From Vespula vulgaris (lineage: Eukaryota; Arthropoda; Insecta; Hymenoptera; Vespidae): a stretch of 64,000 bases of DNA. This document shows, piece by piece, positions 1 to 13,600 of the stretch (the stretch's first letter is position 1; every line of letters begins with the position of its first letter). Below the pieces are notes generated by a model, which made no database searches, was not told where the DNA came from, and saw only the letters and a program-made list of their open reading frames with translations. Both the position numbers and the translations under genes were made by a program. The stretch spans positions 186,001-250,000 of the forward strand of contig NC_066603.1 of the NCBI RefSeq assembly GCF_905475345.1, read 5' to 3'.

Positions 1-26
1 CGTCGTCGTCGTAGTCGTCGTCGTCG

Positions 27-58
<32 letters not shown>

Positions 59-64
59 CTCTCT
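1..64. repeat. Compound (CGT)n/(TC)n microsatellite
   Basis: CGT triplets (1-27, one interruption) run into a TC dinucleotide tract with one break near 55. It touches the window edge and may extend further left. Confidence 0.9.
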
Positions 65-2187
65 GTAATGCTCGTTTCCGAGGGACGAAGCAGACGATTC
101 TCGCGTGACTGCAACGTCCGCGGAATGTCCGATGAAGGACGAAAAATCGCAACCTATCGCGAGTCGTAAGCTACATGTATATATATATGTGTGTGTGTGT
201 GTGTGCGCGTGCGTGTACACGTATACATGCGATTCGAGTCGAACCAAGAGGAATCGCTCGGAGGATTTTCAGCGTTTTCTTTTGTTTCTTTTAGCACGCG
301 GCCCGCTTTGTTGTTCGACGGAAGAAAAATGGACGACTTTTTGGCGAACACGATTGCCGCAGAGTGCACGTGTGCGCGTAACGCGCGAGATCCGCACAAT
401 ACACGTCGGAAATAGAGCGCGAGTTTTCGACGTTCGAGATCGATTTGATTTCTGTTCGAGGAGTAAGGAAAAGTTTCGCGCGTGATTCTTTACAGTCTCG
501 ACGATCCATCGTGTCTTCTCTACTTTTTTTTTTTTCTTTCTTTTGAGTTATTTATTCTTTCGGCCGAGACTACCGTCGAGCGTATACGATCGATTAAAAG
601 TTCGAACGGGAATTGATCGAAACAGAGAATTTTCATTGTTCTAAGCGTATCGTCGCACGATTTTTTATACGTAGATCGATTAGATAAGAGCACACTCTTT
701 TCGATAACGCGCGTCCGTTCGACGTCGTCGAGATTGCGATATTTGGCAAGGCGCCGAGAGAGAAAGGGCCCGAAGTAAGCCGTGAACTCGCTCGCGAAGG
801 AATTAGCCGTCGGTAAGGTCGCCGAAGACCGACCCTGAGAAAGCTCGTCCCTTGAAATTTTCAATCAACGCTTTCGAAACGCGCGGCACGTCACGTAATT
901 AATTCCCAACACTGACCGTAATACAGGAGTACAATCGACTCGCGAACATGCATCGCGTTCCAACGTGGCAGGAAGATGAATCGCGTCAGCGGATTAGAGA
1001 CAACGACCGCTCTCGACCGCTTTCAACGGTCGCCTTCTCCCCGCTCTCGCTATCGTCCCTTCTCGATCCGAATATCGTCAACGAGAAATGATTAGTCACG
1101 AAACGTAGGTATCGCGATAACAATGCCAAAAGATGTCGTCGTCTCCTCGAAGCGATACGCGTTTATTTTCTTCCGCTCGATCGCCGCCCGTCGTACGATC
1201 GTCGTAGATAACCGACGACGTATCGTCCTATCGTCGAACTTTGTGATTCGATTATTATCAATGATGCAATTCTAGTACTTATTCGTATCGGAACAAAATA
1301 CCTCGTGATCGCACTCACGAGATTCGGATTAACGTTAATCGTGTGCTTCCACTTGATTGCTGGCTCGCGATAAAAAGAAACAATACGACGTAATAAACGG
1401 AGAATTCGATCGGTGGAAGGACGAACGTTTTTAATCGATTAGGAAAGATCTCTCGAGAAACGTTTACACCGAAGAAAGCTTGACGCGTGATTGGCAAAAA
1501 TTAAACGAAAGATCGAAGGGACGACAACGACGATCGTCCGATCGATAGATTACACTTGTTCCTTGGAGCGAGAGAGAGAGAGAGAGAGGGAGAGATAAAG
1601 TGGAGGGGGATCTAGGTTATCAAACGAAAAGTATTACTTAATCGAAAAAGCAATCGCTGCGTCGATACGACGATAACTCCAATTTTCTCGCTTGCGTGCT
1701 ACGTTCGAAATGCTATTTCTCTCTCTCTCTCTCTCTCTCCTCGATGCCGGCCAAGATATAACAAGTAAATACGCGCGTGCGATCGAGCGTACGTTTTTCG
1801 CAAAGTCGTTGAAACGCCGTAGACTGCCAAAGTTTTCTATTCGACGACTAAATAAAGACGAAATAAAGACGAGGAAAAATTGTAGTATCGGTGAAGGGCA
1901 TTGACGATATCGAAAGGAGACCGCGCGAAATTTGTCCGTCAAAAAACACGAAACGTTTCGTCAGAGCTCGTAACCGTGACGAGTTAGACGCTCTCGCCCA
2001 TCCATCGAACGGACTGTCAATGAAGCTTCCAGCTGCGCCCATCCTGTGCTACGTCGAACAACGTGGTAGTAAGAATGATTAGCGCACCGTCGACGACGCA
2101 CACCATACGCGTACGTGAAGTAGATACTTTTTACGTAGCCCCACCATTCTCGTACGTATTACATACGTGGAGGCGCACAAGCAGGCA

Positions 2188-2213
2188 CGTCCGTACGTAC
2201 GTACGTACGGACG
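2188..2213. repeat. 26-bp perfect palindrome built on ACGT units
   Basis: The 13 bases on each side of the 2200/2201 centre are exact reverse complements: a core of GTAC/ACGT repeats flanked by CGTC and GACG. It lies about 630 bp upstream of the antiporter start codon. Confidence 0.85.
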
Positions 2214-2841
2214 GGCAGTGTCCGCGACGGACATTTCGCGACGTTTAGTCGCTAGTTAACCGCGCTCGACGATAACTCGCCTCGCCTCGCCCCGCCTCGC
2301 CCCGTCTCAATTCGCAAAAAATGAGACGCGCGCGTTATCCTTTCGTCGAAGCCTCGAACGAACTTTGACCATTTCGTGCGACAGCTTAGAAATAGTCGCG
2401 CGCGAGAGAGAGAGAGAGAGCGAGAGAGCGAGAAAATAGAAAACAAACAAGAATCGAGAAAAGTTCGAAAAGCACGCTAACCAGGTGAACAAAGTGAGAG
2501 ATAATACGTCGTCGTCCGAGTCTCGCGTTCGTCGTAAACAAGGTTTACGGAGTATCGTCCGAGCGTTGGACAAACCGATGGCAAAAGCGGGCCAAGGTGT
2601 GAAAGACGCGAATCGTAGTACGAGCGCGTATCGTCGGAAAACATTAGCGACGCGATCGTGGTCGAGAGCGTGACACCTTCCTCGAGTCTCTCACATTTCT
2701 TCCTCTTCTTCGAGTCGAGTCGAACCGATCGCGACGGTCGCTCCCTACCACTTACGATCGTTTACGAAGCTCCGAGATCGAAAGGGATCGAAAGAGAGAA
2801 AAAGGAAGAGGGAGAGAGAGAGAGAGAGTTTTAACGAAAAA

Positions 2842-3176
2842 ATGGAGATGGAGGGTAAAGGTACGACGACGAGACCGTGCGAGGAATTAACGAAAAGACG
2901 CGTCTCCATAAGCGAGCAAGTCTTTGGCGTGGATAATCCCGCGTTCGAGCATCATCGTCGTATAAGCTCCAGTTCCGAGCACAATTCGGATCAAGGTAGA
3001 AGGAAGTCGATACTTCATCATACCGGCAGTAATTACGACAGCGTCGAGAATATACCGCAGCACAACAAGTTCGATCTCGCGGAGAATGGGAGGGCGAACG
3101 GTAATAGGAAAAAGTCGGCTTTCAGTCTGACCAGTTCCATCAGGGATAAGATCGAGTACTCGGAAGAACTCGAGAG
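2842..3176 (+). CDS. Nha: NHA antiporter, coding exon 1 (N-terminal cytoplasmic tail)
   Basis: Encodes residues 1-111 plus two bases of R112. The ATG has A at -3 and is the first methionine of this frame in the exon. Without splicing the frame stops at 3178; the donor AG|GTGAGG at 3177 avoids it. The tail is polar and holds four basic-directed serine sites (RRVS, RRIS, RRKS, RKKS) and a VNPAFE-like motif (VDNPAFE, 30-36). Confidence 0.88.
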
Positions 3177-3813
3177 GTGAGGGAAGAAAATCTAGAAAAG
3201 TTTCAACTTTTCGTACGAGATACGAAGAGAGCGAGAAGGTCGATATCTGCTAAAAACTTGCTTCTTTGATAAAACTAAAGGAACGATATTTGTTTGTGTC
3301 AGGTCGTGGTTGTACCTATTTTGCGCCCGTTGTCATGGACGCGACGACACGCCGTCGTGGGAGCCACCTGGATGGAAAAGAGCCTGTCCCCAGCCGTTCT
3401 GTCCGAGCTATCGAAAGTTTGCCAGAATCCTCTGCCTCTTTCTACTCGGTCTGCTAGTTTGGGGCGTCGTCTACTCGATAGCCGGGAAGGACGCAGCGCC
3501 CGGAGGTCCTCTCTTCGGCCTTGCCACTCTCTGCATAGCCGCGCACTTCGGAGGATGGCTCTTTTCCTTGACGACCCTTCCGGCTTTGATCGGGATGCTG
3601 ATCACGGGAATGATACTGAAAAACGCCGACCTCATCAGCATCGACGACCGTTACGCCGTCGTCGTCTCCAACTTGCGGTGAGTTTACTCCCTTGCCAAAA
3701 CTTCGTGGATCGCGATGTTTCGTCGAGTCGCTCGCTTCGTTAAAGAAAAAGAAAAAGAAATGGAAAAGAAACGAGGCGGGTCTCGATTGTCGTTTCAGCT
3801 CACGCGTAGACGT

Positions 3814-3847
<34 letters not shown>

Positions 3848-4619
3848 CGTCGTCGCTCGTCGGGCCTCAATCGAGTCGAGAGTCCTAAGGTGCCCCCCTT
3901 TTTCACTCGGAGGTCCAACGTCGACGTAGACGGTGATTCTTCTTCGTGGCTCGCGTTGAATATCAAGTGGTATTCTCGCGGAGCGAATCGCGATATATAT
4001 CGCGTATTCGATATGCATCGATCGACGCAACGTTCGCGATCGATAAACTATGCTCCTCTTTCGATTTTTCTCGAATAAATCGAGTTTGCGACCGATATCC
4101 CACGTGTTGCGAAATAATCGATCGATACTCGATACGGCTCTAGTATCGATCGATCGGCCGTTTAGTAGTATCTAAAGACGTAGATGTTTATCGCGGATAT
4201 TTATCGAAAGAGCGAGCGAGCGAACGAGAGACGGAGAGCGAGAGAGACTCGATAATCCCGACGTGTGTTTAGGAAGCTACGAGATTATTCGGCTAGGCTC
4301 GCGAGGTCCCTCGAAATACGCGCGTATTAGCCTTCGCGTAATAGCACCGCGTCGTAATGCGCCGGCATTAAAGCTAGTCTAATAACGCACGATACTCGGA
4401 GAGAGTAGGCAGCAGCAGCAGCAGCAGCAGCAGCAGGCAGGCAGGCAGGCAGCTCGGCACTAGCGACACAGAGGCCTCTCTCTCTATCGTACACTCGCCT
4501 GGTTAGAACCTTATACTCGAGTGCTCGGCTACATCAAACTGCATAATTACGATGGAACTCGGGTTACCGTTCGAAACGCTTGCGTCCTGACCGCAGCCGT
4601 CTCGCGTTAATACGCTTCT

Positions 4620-4657
<38 letters not shown>

Positions 4658-7600
4658 GAGATTGGATAACGAGAACGATCTCTGCCTCCGTAATCTCCTT
4701 CGATGAGATCGATCGACGTTTTGCCATGCCAAGATGTAGAATATGCGATTGTCTTTCGATAAAACGAGAATAGCTAATATCGAACAAGACGCTGTTACGG
4801 CTGATACGCAAATGCAGGGATAAGATACGGCTTGCATCGGATTTCGATGGATTAACCGAGGGAGATCGCGCGAATACGAACGAATAAAAGGATTCGAAGG
4901 ACGTACGAAAGTATTCGCTTCGGAGAGAAAAGCCACGGTTTCGTAGTAAAGTCGAGTTCGTCGAGAACGAATATGTTATATGTACGTACAGCACTAGGAC
5001 CGATCGATTTTACGATTTTACAACGAAATTTATACGCGCGTTTGTGTTTTACAAAAGCACTCGATAAAAAAGAAAAAGCCGCGTAAAGTTTGTTTCGCTA
5101 CGCGATCTTTTTTCATTTTTTGACATACTTTATAGAGTGGGTAATGCCGAAAAAATTATTCGATTTCAAGTAACGTCCCGATACTTTTCGTATAAAATGG
5201 AAATGTCTTTTTCCTCGGCTATCGATAACGAACGAACGATAATGCGAGCTTCGATCTCGATTACGTTCGAGAGTAAAACGCTCGTGTAAAGGACGAGAAC
5301 TCGACGCGGACGACACGGGCAGTAACGTTTCGAGAGACATTTGCATAATATCTCGATAATTTCATAGATAGAATGCTAAATAAGAATGCAATCTAAACTT
5401 TCCTCGACTAATACCCACCTAATTTGCAACCGTTGAAATTTCTTTCACGCGGCTCGTCTCGCCTACTAATACTCGCGATCGTTTCGATACGCAAGCGGAA
5501 TCGACAATGGAGAAGAAACGTTCGCGTGCTCCTCGTGCCGTTAAAGTAATTAGGACGATACGTCTTTTCTCTCTCTCTCTCTCTCTCTCTCTTTTTGTTA
5601 CCTCAAAGACGTCTCGACAACACCGTACGGTATTAGAAATCGGGGAATTTTGACAACGAGTACGAAGGAAGAGGCAACCTTTTTGGTCGACTCCTAGGGG
5701 GCACACGGTTAAATTAAAAATAACGACGCTATAGAAAATTCCCCCGAGAGGAGAGACGGTATATATCTGTTTTCCACGGTGGCCTGAACTTTCCAAGAGT
5801 GCCCTCTTGCCTTCGTCAAGTTGTTTTGTTTACGAAAAGGTAAACTCCGTTGGTGTACACCCTTTTAGTTTGGCGCGTAAATTTCCATATTATGCGCCTT
5901 TTACTCGAGAGAAAGAGCTCGCGGCGTTTCTCGTCGACTCGAAATCGCAAATACGAATTCAGAAATCGATGAATAAATTCGCATTTTTACCATCGATTCG
6001 TTCGACTCGTCGAATGGTATTCAAAAAAAGAAGAAGAAGAAGAAGAAGAAGAAGATGAAGAGGAAAAGAAATTTTTAATCGACTACCACTCGCTTAGCTC
6101 GGTAGCTTTATCTAAGCGTTATAATAAAAATATAACGTTATCTTGTAGGATTACGAGGAGCGTATAAAATATCGAAAAATATCGCGAAGGAGATAAGTAA
6201 AGTTTTCTATAGTTTCTCGATGCCGACGCGACTTTTCGAAGAATAATAAGAGGATCCTATCTCTGCGAAGGAAAAAATTCGAGGCCGAAGGAAGGAAATT
6301 GTAGCAGCTACCGATGTATAATCTGGTGCGAATACTCTATTTGAAATTCCCGTCGCATCAAACGTATTTTTATCGCGAGTTATAAAGAAATTCCCTCGTG
6401 AGAATCTCGCATTCTGGTAGTTTTCGCGCGACGTAGTTTCGCGCGTAACCGTGGTTTTGCTGCTTTTTCTCTTGGTCGAGAAGAAAAGAAAATGAGAGAG
6501 AATTAAAGAGAGACGAAAAGAATGGAAGGAAGGAAGAAAGAAAGAAAGAGGGAAAGAAAGAAGATGGAAAGGACGGAGACTAAATGTGGCATTCGGGAGC
6601 AGTCTATAAAATGCCTGTAGGAGCGTACCCGGGAGACGCCCATCCGCGCTATTCCATCCTGTGACTTTACACGAGAAGAGGAGACGTAACGGAGAGACGC
6701 TGTCGCTCTTCCTCTAGATTTTCTCTTTCTTCTAGATTTTATTCTTTCGTAGCAGGTTTACATCGCTTTCGGAAGGAAAGAGAAAGAGAGATCCCGGTGA
6801 AGCGTGCATTATTGAAAGGGCGAAGCGATACCATGGACATCTCATAGGAAAATACGAGCTCGTGATGCGCGGGCGATAGGAGACGAAACAACCATCTCTC
6901 TTTCTCTCTCTCTCTCACTGCCACTTTTTCTCGGTCGGTCGAGTAGAATCCTTTGCACGAAACTCGCCCTGCCTCGAACATCGTTTTATCGCGAGTTACA
7001 AAGAAATTTCTTTGCCTAGGTGGACTGACGGCGCTAGAGACGAGCACGTCGTCGGGCAAAAAAAGTTTATCGAGCGAAAACGTTTCGGCGTTCCTCGTTT
7101 CGTCCTTTAAAAGGGAGTAAACGTCGCGCGATATTTGCATAGATCGTAGAAACACGATGTTAAGGGACTGTCCATAGGTATATGTATTTATCTAGCCATC
7201 GCGCGTGCGAATCTGCATGCAAGCGTGTACATACGCGAATCGCCGGCTATCGCAGTGGCTACTCCGAACGCAAACAAACTCGCTATCCGTCGATTTACCC
7301 TCGATCTATAGAGCTAGGAATTCACGATGTTTCTTTCGAACGAGCTTTTCGCATCGACATTTTCTTCGAGTCTTCGTTCTTGTCCAAGGGATTACGGTTT
7401 GGCAAACGTCGACTCGCGAAGCAAAGTCGCGAAGAGGGCATATCGAAGGGAAAAGTAACGATTCGATCGTTGGGCTCTCGGCGGGTGGACGCAGACGGAG
7501 CCCTCGATGCCTCGATAAGCTTTTCGAGGTCGAGGTACGAAGCACTCCGTTAGATCGCATCGCGATGAAACGCTCGATTCGGTCGGCCCTTCGTACTATG

Positions 7601-10600
7601 GGTGCGCGCGACGGCTTGACCTACCTAAACGAGCGTGCATCTCGATCGTTTAACAGCGGAACGCACCTATTCCGGTCTCTCTGCGTTTGCCGAGCTATGA
7701 CCGTGTCGAAACGCGGAGTGGATGCTTTCTACCCTACGTAAACATCGAGCAAAGCTCTCTCCTCTCTCCCCCTCTCTCTTCCAATTTAAACACCCTTGTG
7801 TGTCTACCTGTCGAATGCTCGTCATCGTCTTTTATCTTGTTATTAATAAGAAGATAATATCGTAGATATAACAGTAGGTACGTTAAATCGATCGAGAAAA
7901 TACGATTATCTCCGAGTTATACTCGTACGATAGAAAGCTAGGGGGAAGCGGAGTAAATCGATTGGAAAATATTTATCCGTAAACGTTTACTCGGCGACAA
8001 CTCGACCAGTCACGTTTTCCTCGACGTTGGCTAACTACTAGAAGGCTGCTACCCATCTATCTGTACGGGAAAGCGTTAAGCAAATAGACTATTTACGATC
8101 GAAGATCAACGTCCGAAATTCGGTGCGTTTCCACGGAGAAATCGGATATGAGAGCAGGCGTACGTCTCGCGGCACGACGAACGGTGCGCGCCTGCTTTGT
8201 GCGCGAGACGAGCTGGTCGTTCTCGTGAAAGGGCCCGACCGTTCTCTCTATTCGATCCGCCTATCGCGAAATCTATTGCGTCTACGCAAACGGTCCAACT
8301 TTGTTCGAGATCGAGATTCGAATCGAGACTCGAGATTTCGAGTGGGCGCCCGACGGCGCGAGAAACGAATCGAAGCTTTTCTCGTCGACGACGATTGTTG
8401 TTCTTCGGAGTAATCGTTCCTCGATGAAAGCAAGGATTTACCGAATTTCTCTAACGAACGTGAAGAGAGACGACAACGATGAACTTGAGAAAATTAGTGT
8501 GGGCCGCGTGGCATTCCAGGGCATCCTACTGGACGGACGCACACACATACCTAACCTACGTACGATATTTTCTTCTATGCTCGGACGTTCTCTCGCAAAC
8601 ACACGCGTGCGCGCGCACTTCGCAAAGACCTCGAGCGGTACTCTGAACGATCCTCCCGATGATGGCGATTAAGAAGAATGTTTGCTCCGGGCTCGAAGCA
8701 AGACAGACCTTGCTATTTAACGCGCCACACGCGCATTCTTCGTGCTTCGCTCGAATCTCGCGCGTTTCTGTGCCTATATTTTTCGTCATAAATTATACAA
8801 AATATAGATACGTTCGGTTAAGCGTAAACGTAAAAGATGCAGGAGGAGAGAACGATCGTTTCTCGAGAGCAGAATTTCTTTTGCCGGTAGAGACGACCTT
8901 TGACTCTTAATTCCGTTCGTTTAGCCGAACGAATCTGTCCCATTAGTACCAGCTACTTTTGCGAAAGAACAATATTTCCCCTTCGTTCTTTGTCCTTTTC
9001 TCGTAGTTTCCACAATGTCGTAAGATAACTCGTATAATTGTCCGGGAAGCTTTTCCCTCTTTAAGTCCTACCGTCCTCTATAATGGCAGAGATTTTCCAC
9101 GTGAGACGGTATTTTATTACTCTTTATTTTCTTCTGTTTTTTTTTTTTTTTTTCATTCGTCTCCCTCTTCTCTTTTTTCTTTGCGGAGAATCAAAAGGAG
9201 GTAAGAAAAGTCATTGAAAATTCATGAAAGCGTAAGCGGTCAATAAATTCTTACATCCTTGGGAGAGTTACGTGCATACGCGTAGACGTCGAGAAAGAGA
9301 AGAATAAGGACGCGTGTACGATTGCGAAACGTTCCTCGTGACTCCTATTTCTGTTTGATTCGGACAAAGACGTCGTTATTTCAGCAAAACTTCGAACGCG
9401 ATAGAAAATTCATTTTCCGCGATGTTGCTTGGAAAGAGAAAAAGTGAGAAAAAAAAGAAGAAAGAAAAAAATTAATCCCTTCGAAAAGCGAGAACGGAGA
9501 TCGCCAACGCGACGACGAGACGCTCGTCAAGGGTCTCCCCGCTACTTTTTCTTTCGTTTCGTCGATCGACAGCTAGGTGAGCGTTCGCGGACGGCGATCG
9601 TAAATCAGAGATGCCGCACAGGTATCGAGCTTTTCTTCGATAAAACTCCCGATTTCTCTTCGAGGGAGAACGATGGCGTTAGAGAGTCGGCTGTCTTCTG
9701 CAGGAAATATCGCGCACTCTCTTTTCTCGCGAAAAAGACTTACGTAACAAATTATACCTCGACTTTACGAGTGCGTGTTCTTGAGAGAACAGTGGGAACG
9801 TATGTGTGCATCTTGGTAATAAGAGAGAGAGAGAGAGAGGAGGTTGCGCTTTATATCGACGACGCGAGCGACGTGTCGCATCGAGACGGAGGCGGTCGAG
9901 CATCTTGCGCGAATCGACGTTATCGGGGAACGCAAAGGCATGCCAGGAATTTCGTCGTTTCTGGGTTAGGAGCGTTAAGGCCGATTCTTACGGAGGCGAA
10001 TCTAATACGCTCTCGCAGCGACCGCCGGTAGAGAGTCGTTCGACCGCGCTCGACGATCTCTCTCGACGATTCTTCATCCGTCTTTATATTCTTCGACGAG
10101 TAAGAGGCTAAATTACTCTTCTTCTGCTTCCGATCGGACAGGGTCGCGTACTCTTGCGATTCGTGGAAAGAACTGCGGGTATAATAAAAGATTCGAAAGC
10201 AGGGGCGTACAGCCAAGTAGGCTTTTAGGACGACGACGAGCGTCTGCTGTTCCCTCTTTCCATCTCTCTCGACGTTTGAGAACGATTCCGCATGAAAATC
10301 GCAAGATCGGCAACCGTACCCGCCACGTCCTCGACAATCCTCTTTGATAGGAGTCGAGAGAAACGCTGCTGGATCGAGTTGAAACGAGGTTACGTAATTC
10401 AAGTTTTTTCATCGCGTTAACTCGCGTTTCGATAATGTACACCTGCGGACGGAGAAAGGATAGCACTCGCCGAAAATTCTCTCCCCGGTTGCTCCGATTT
10501 TCGCTCCCTACGTATCCCTCCTATATCTCCGAACGAAACTGCTGACGCGTGATAGAGGGTACGAGCGATACCGAATTCGCTAATGGAGATTCCGCGACGT

Positions 10601-13600
10601 TTCGACTCGGAGATCACCTTGAGACTGATTTTAGTCGTTAGTCTTCGTTGTTAGTTTTCTTAGAAATCACGTTACGTAGCTTTGTTTTCATTCGTACGAG
10701 CGCGTAAATAAGCACTCGCTTACGTTGTTTCGATCGATGAGAGAGAAGAGAGGACAAAAACGTTCGTGAGATTCGGCGCGCGCGCTACGTTGGCCGAAGC
10801 GATCGATCGATCGGTCGGTCGGTCGGTCGGTCCTCGTCGAAAATTCAAAGGATCTCGTGGCGGGAGAGATCGTTTCGATAAGGGTCGTTAGAGTTTTCGG
10901 TCGAAAACGACCTTTTTAAGCGGGACGCGGCTGCGTTACACGTAAGTTGGTCGAGTGCGGTTATCGACGCGCTCGATAGATAGATTTTACGATAGGACAG
11001 ACGGATCGAGAGCGAAAACGATGAAGCTCGCTCGCGAATCCCTCGTTTCTCGAGGGAGATTTCGAAGGGCGATTTTCGAGCGCGTTCGTAGACGTCGTGC
11101 TCGATTCGAAGAAGGAGAAAAAAAGAAGGGAAAGGGAAAAACCGCAACAGAAAGTTGGAAATAGTCGCGAGAGAAGCTCCACCATATTTTCTTTTCCGAG
11201 AGAGGCGTTAATCCCAATTAAAAAAAACATCGCGCCTCGCGTCGACTTGATTAAGCCATGAGAAACGAGAAACGACGGATGACGCTCGGTGCTAATGAAA
11301 ACGCATCTTTCGTCCACGTCGCGTGGGTTCGCGTCTGGCCGCAAAAAATACGACCGCATCGATCGCGTAGAAATGGAAATTAATTCTCCGAGAGAGTCAA
11401 CGATCGATTCTTTTTTCTATCGACGCAACAACTATCGATAAGATATCGAGACGTTCTCGATTCCAATTCAATTTCTCGATATCGATAAGAAGGTATCGAT
11501 CGCGTGACACCTGGCTAACAAGATTATCCGAGGATCGTTCGAAAGACAGGAGTCGGAAAGATTCGACGATTAAGATTCGATCGGAAGGTACTTGAAAATT
11601 TGTCTGACCTTTCGACGTTCGCGCTCGCGAGGAAAAGGGAATAAAAGGAAATGAAAGAAATAAAAGAAAAATAAGTTAAAAGTCGCAGGTAAGGATCTGG
11701 TCTCCGAAATCGTTGCTTCGACGCTCGCTCTTCGGACTTTGGAAAATTCGAGCTCGAAGCTCGTTAAAATCGATCGAAGGAGTCGAACTTTGTAAAACCG
11801 GTTTGGGGAGGTGCACCTTCGAAAACTTATCCTATTAGGAGTTTCCCCTTCAAAGAGGAGGGAAGGGCAAGAACACGTTCTCGCTGCGACTAGGAGAGAG
11901 TGCCGACCGACGACCAACTCTAGACACCGGCAATCTTAGAAGCTGAAAGTCGAATTTACAGCGAAATCAAATACTAATGCCATATAACGAGAACCGACTG
12001 ACGAAAACACGAGTTCTCTCTCTCGATACATCGTACGTACAACAGGAGAATATCTTATCTGGAGATGTTCGCAAAAATCAAAATCGAACAACGAAAACAA
12101 GAATTTGTTGACCTACTGATCCGAACGATGGGCGATAGGTAGTAGCTTTCGCGAGGAGATAACGCTGGAAATGTTCGCGCTTCGACTATCGTTAAGCCAC
12201 GTAACTCCGATATTAAAAATCGTGCCGATCCTTAATCTCGAACCAAACGATCGAACGACGAACCGAACGATAGCTACGAGACGTTATTTTTCTACATTTC
12301 TATGTATTTTATCGTCTAGACTTCGCGCGAAATCAATATTTGCGACAAGGTTCGAGGGTATTCGAGAGATTAAAGATTCGTCGTTGAAATACGAGAAAAA
12401 AAAAAAAAAAGATTTTGGTTGTTTTTGATCGCAGAAAAATCGCACTGGTGATCATCCTAACCAGGGCAGGATTGGATCTCGATCCAGTAGCATTGAAGAG
12501 GCTGAAGATCACCGTTCCAAAGTTGGGCCTGATACCGTGGTTCGTCGAGGCTGGAATGATCGCAGTTTTGACGAGATATCTCATAGGATTACCATGGATC
12601 TGGGGTTTACTACTCGGAAGTATAATAGCGGCCGTATCTCCAGCCGTCGTGGTACCTTGTCTCTTCAGATTACGCGAGAGGGGCTACGGCGTCGCGAAGG
12701 TAAATTTCTCCCTATCCCCGTCTTTTTACTGTCGTTACTACTACTGTCATCGATGCCATCGTAGGGTACTTCGAATCGAATAATTAAAGCATTAGTCCGT
12801 ACCTCGGAACGAAAGTAATGCCGGGAATGCGTCGAAGGAAAATTCGCACGCGCGTGACGCGTGTAACCTCCGGTGTTGTATCTCGTAACGCCATAAAGTG
12901 GCTGGCTAGCCAGCTAGCTGGCAGCGGGTAGACAATTTTCAAGCGAACATACCGTTGCTCAGGGGAGAGAAAGCAAAGCAGCCATAATTAAATCCTTTTT
13001 TGTAACGTGTGCGCTTTGCGGCTACCCGCCTGTGTTCTTTCTCTCTATCCGCTTTACCGTTCAAACGTTTTTCAAACCGCAAACAAAGAATAAAGTACCG
13101 AGATTTAATCGGCCTTTGATAAAGAAGAACGTACAGCGTACCTATATTTTCCATTGTCAATGCGAAAAATGCATTCGAATGAATTTTAATACGGTCGATC
13201 CACGAATTCGCGTAGCTTTGAAGCAACGGTGTCTGGGTTTACGACTCGATGCGCGAAACGAGGAAAGGAAAGAAGAGGAGAAAAGAAAGAGTACAAGCAG
13301 AGATACGCTTTATTTCGTCTCGATGAAATGCGCGCCCTCCGTGTTCGAATATTTCCGCTATAACACAATAGAGTAAAATAGAATAGAATAGAATGGAATA
13401 GAATGGAGTGGAATGGAACGGAGAATGAAACTTTTTTGTCTCTTTCTTTTCTTCTTTTTTCTATTCATATCCAGACAGAATATGGTAAGCGATAGTGAGA
13501 AATATGAGAAGACGTATATATGCGAGCATAGAGCAGATAGATAATTAGGGAGTAAGTTTCTCCCTTAGAACTTTCATTTGCCTCCGGTGCACATGTGCCA

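Larger units (their letters stand above)
1..2841. other. Upstream region of the NHA antiporter gene, no gene recognised
   Basis: No open frame here resembles a known protein. The interval should hold the promoter and 5' untranslated sequence of the antiporter starting at 2842, but I could not place a transcription start or an upstream untranslated exon. It contains a CGT/TC repeat at the left edge, a TG repeat near 185-206, GA/TC tracts near 1569-1590, 1719-1740, 2405-2420 and 2811-2828, and a 26-bp palindrome at 2188-2213. The GA tract just before the start codon would lie in the leader if the leader is contiguous with the first coding exon. Confidence 0.6.
3678..12434 (+). other. NHA intron 2 (8.8 kb), no gene recognised
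   Basis: Bounded by donor GTGAGT and acceptor TTTTTGATCGCAG. It contains GA/TC tracts (3817-3844, 4624-4652, 5570-5592), a CAG/GGCA repeat (4409-4453), an AAG repeat (6027-6055), a GATC/GGTC repeat (10801-10833), a hairpin at 4117-4154 and a near-exact 25-bp direct repeat at 6368 and 6984. Open frames up to 200 codons on both strands encode Arg/Ser-rich low-complexity products without recognisable domains. Confidence 0.8.

Noticed and set aside
7205..7741. 178-codon plus-strand frame in NHA intron 2
   Set aside because: Overlaps other open frames on both strands in the same DNA, no domain; a product of stop-poor sequence.
9429..10031. 200-codon plus-strand frame in NHA intron 2
   Set aside because: Arg/Lys/Ser-rich, contains a repeat-encoded RERERE run; not recognisable.
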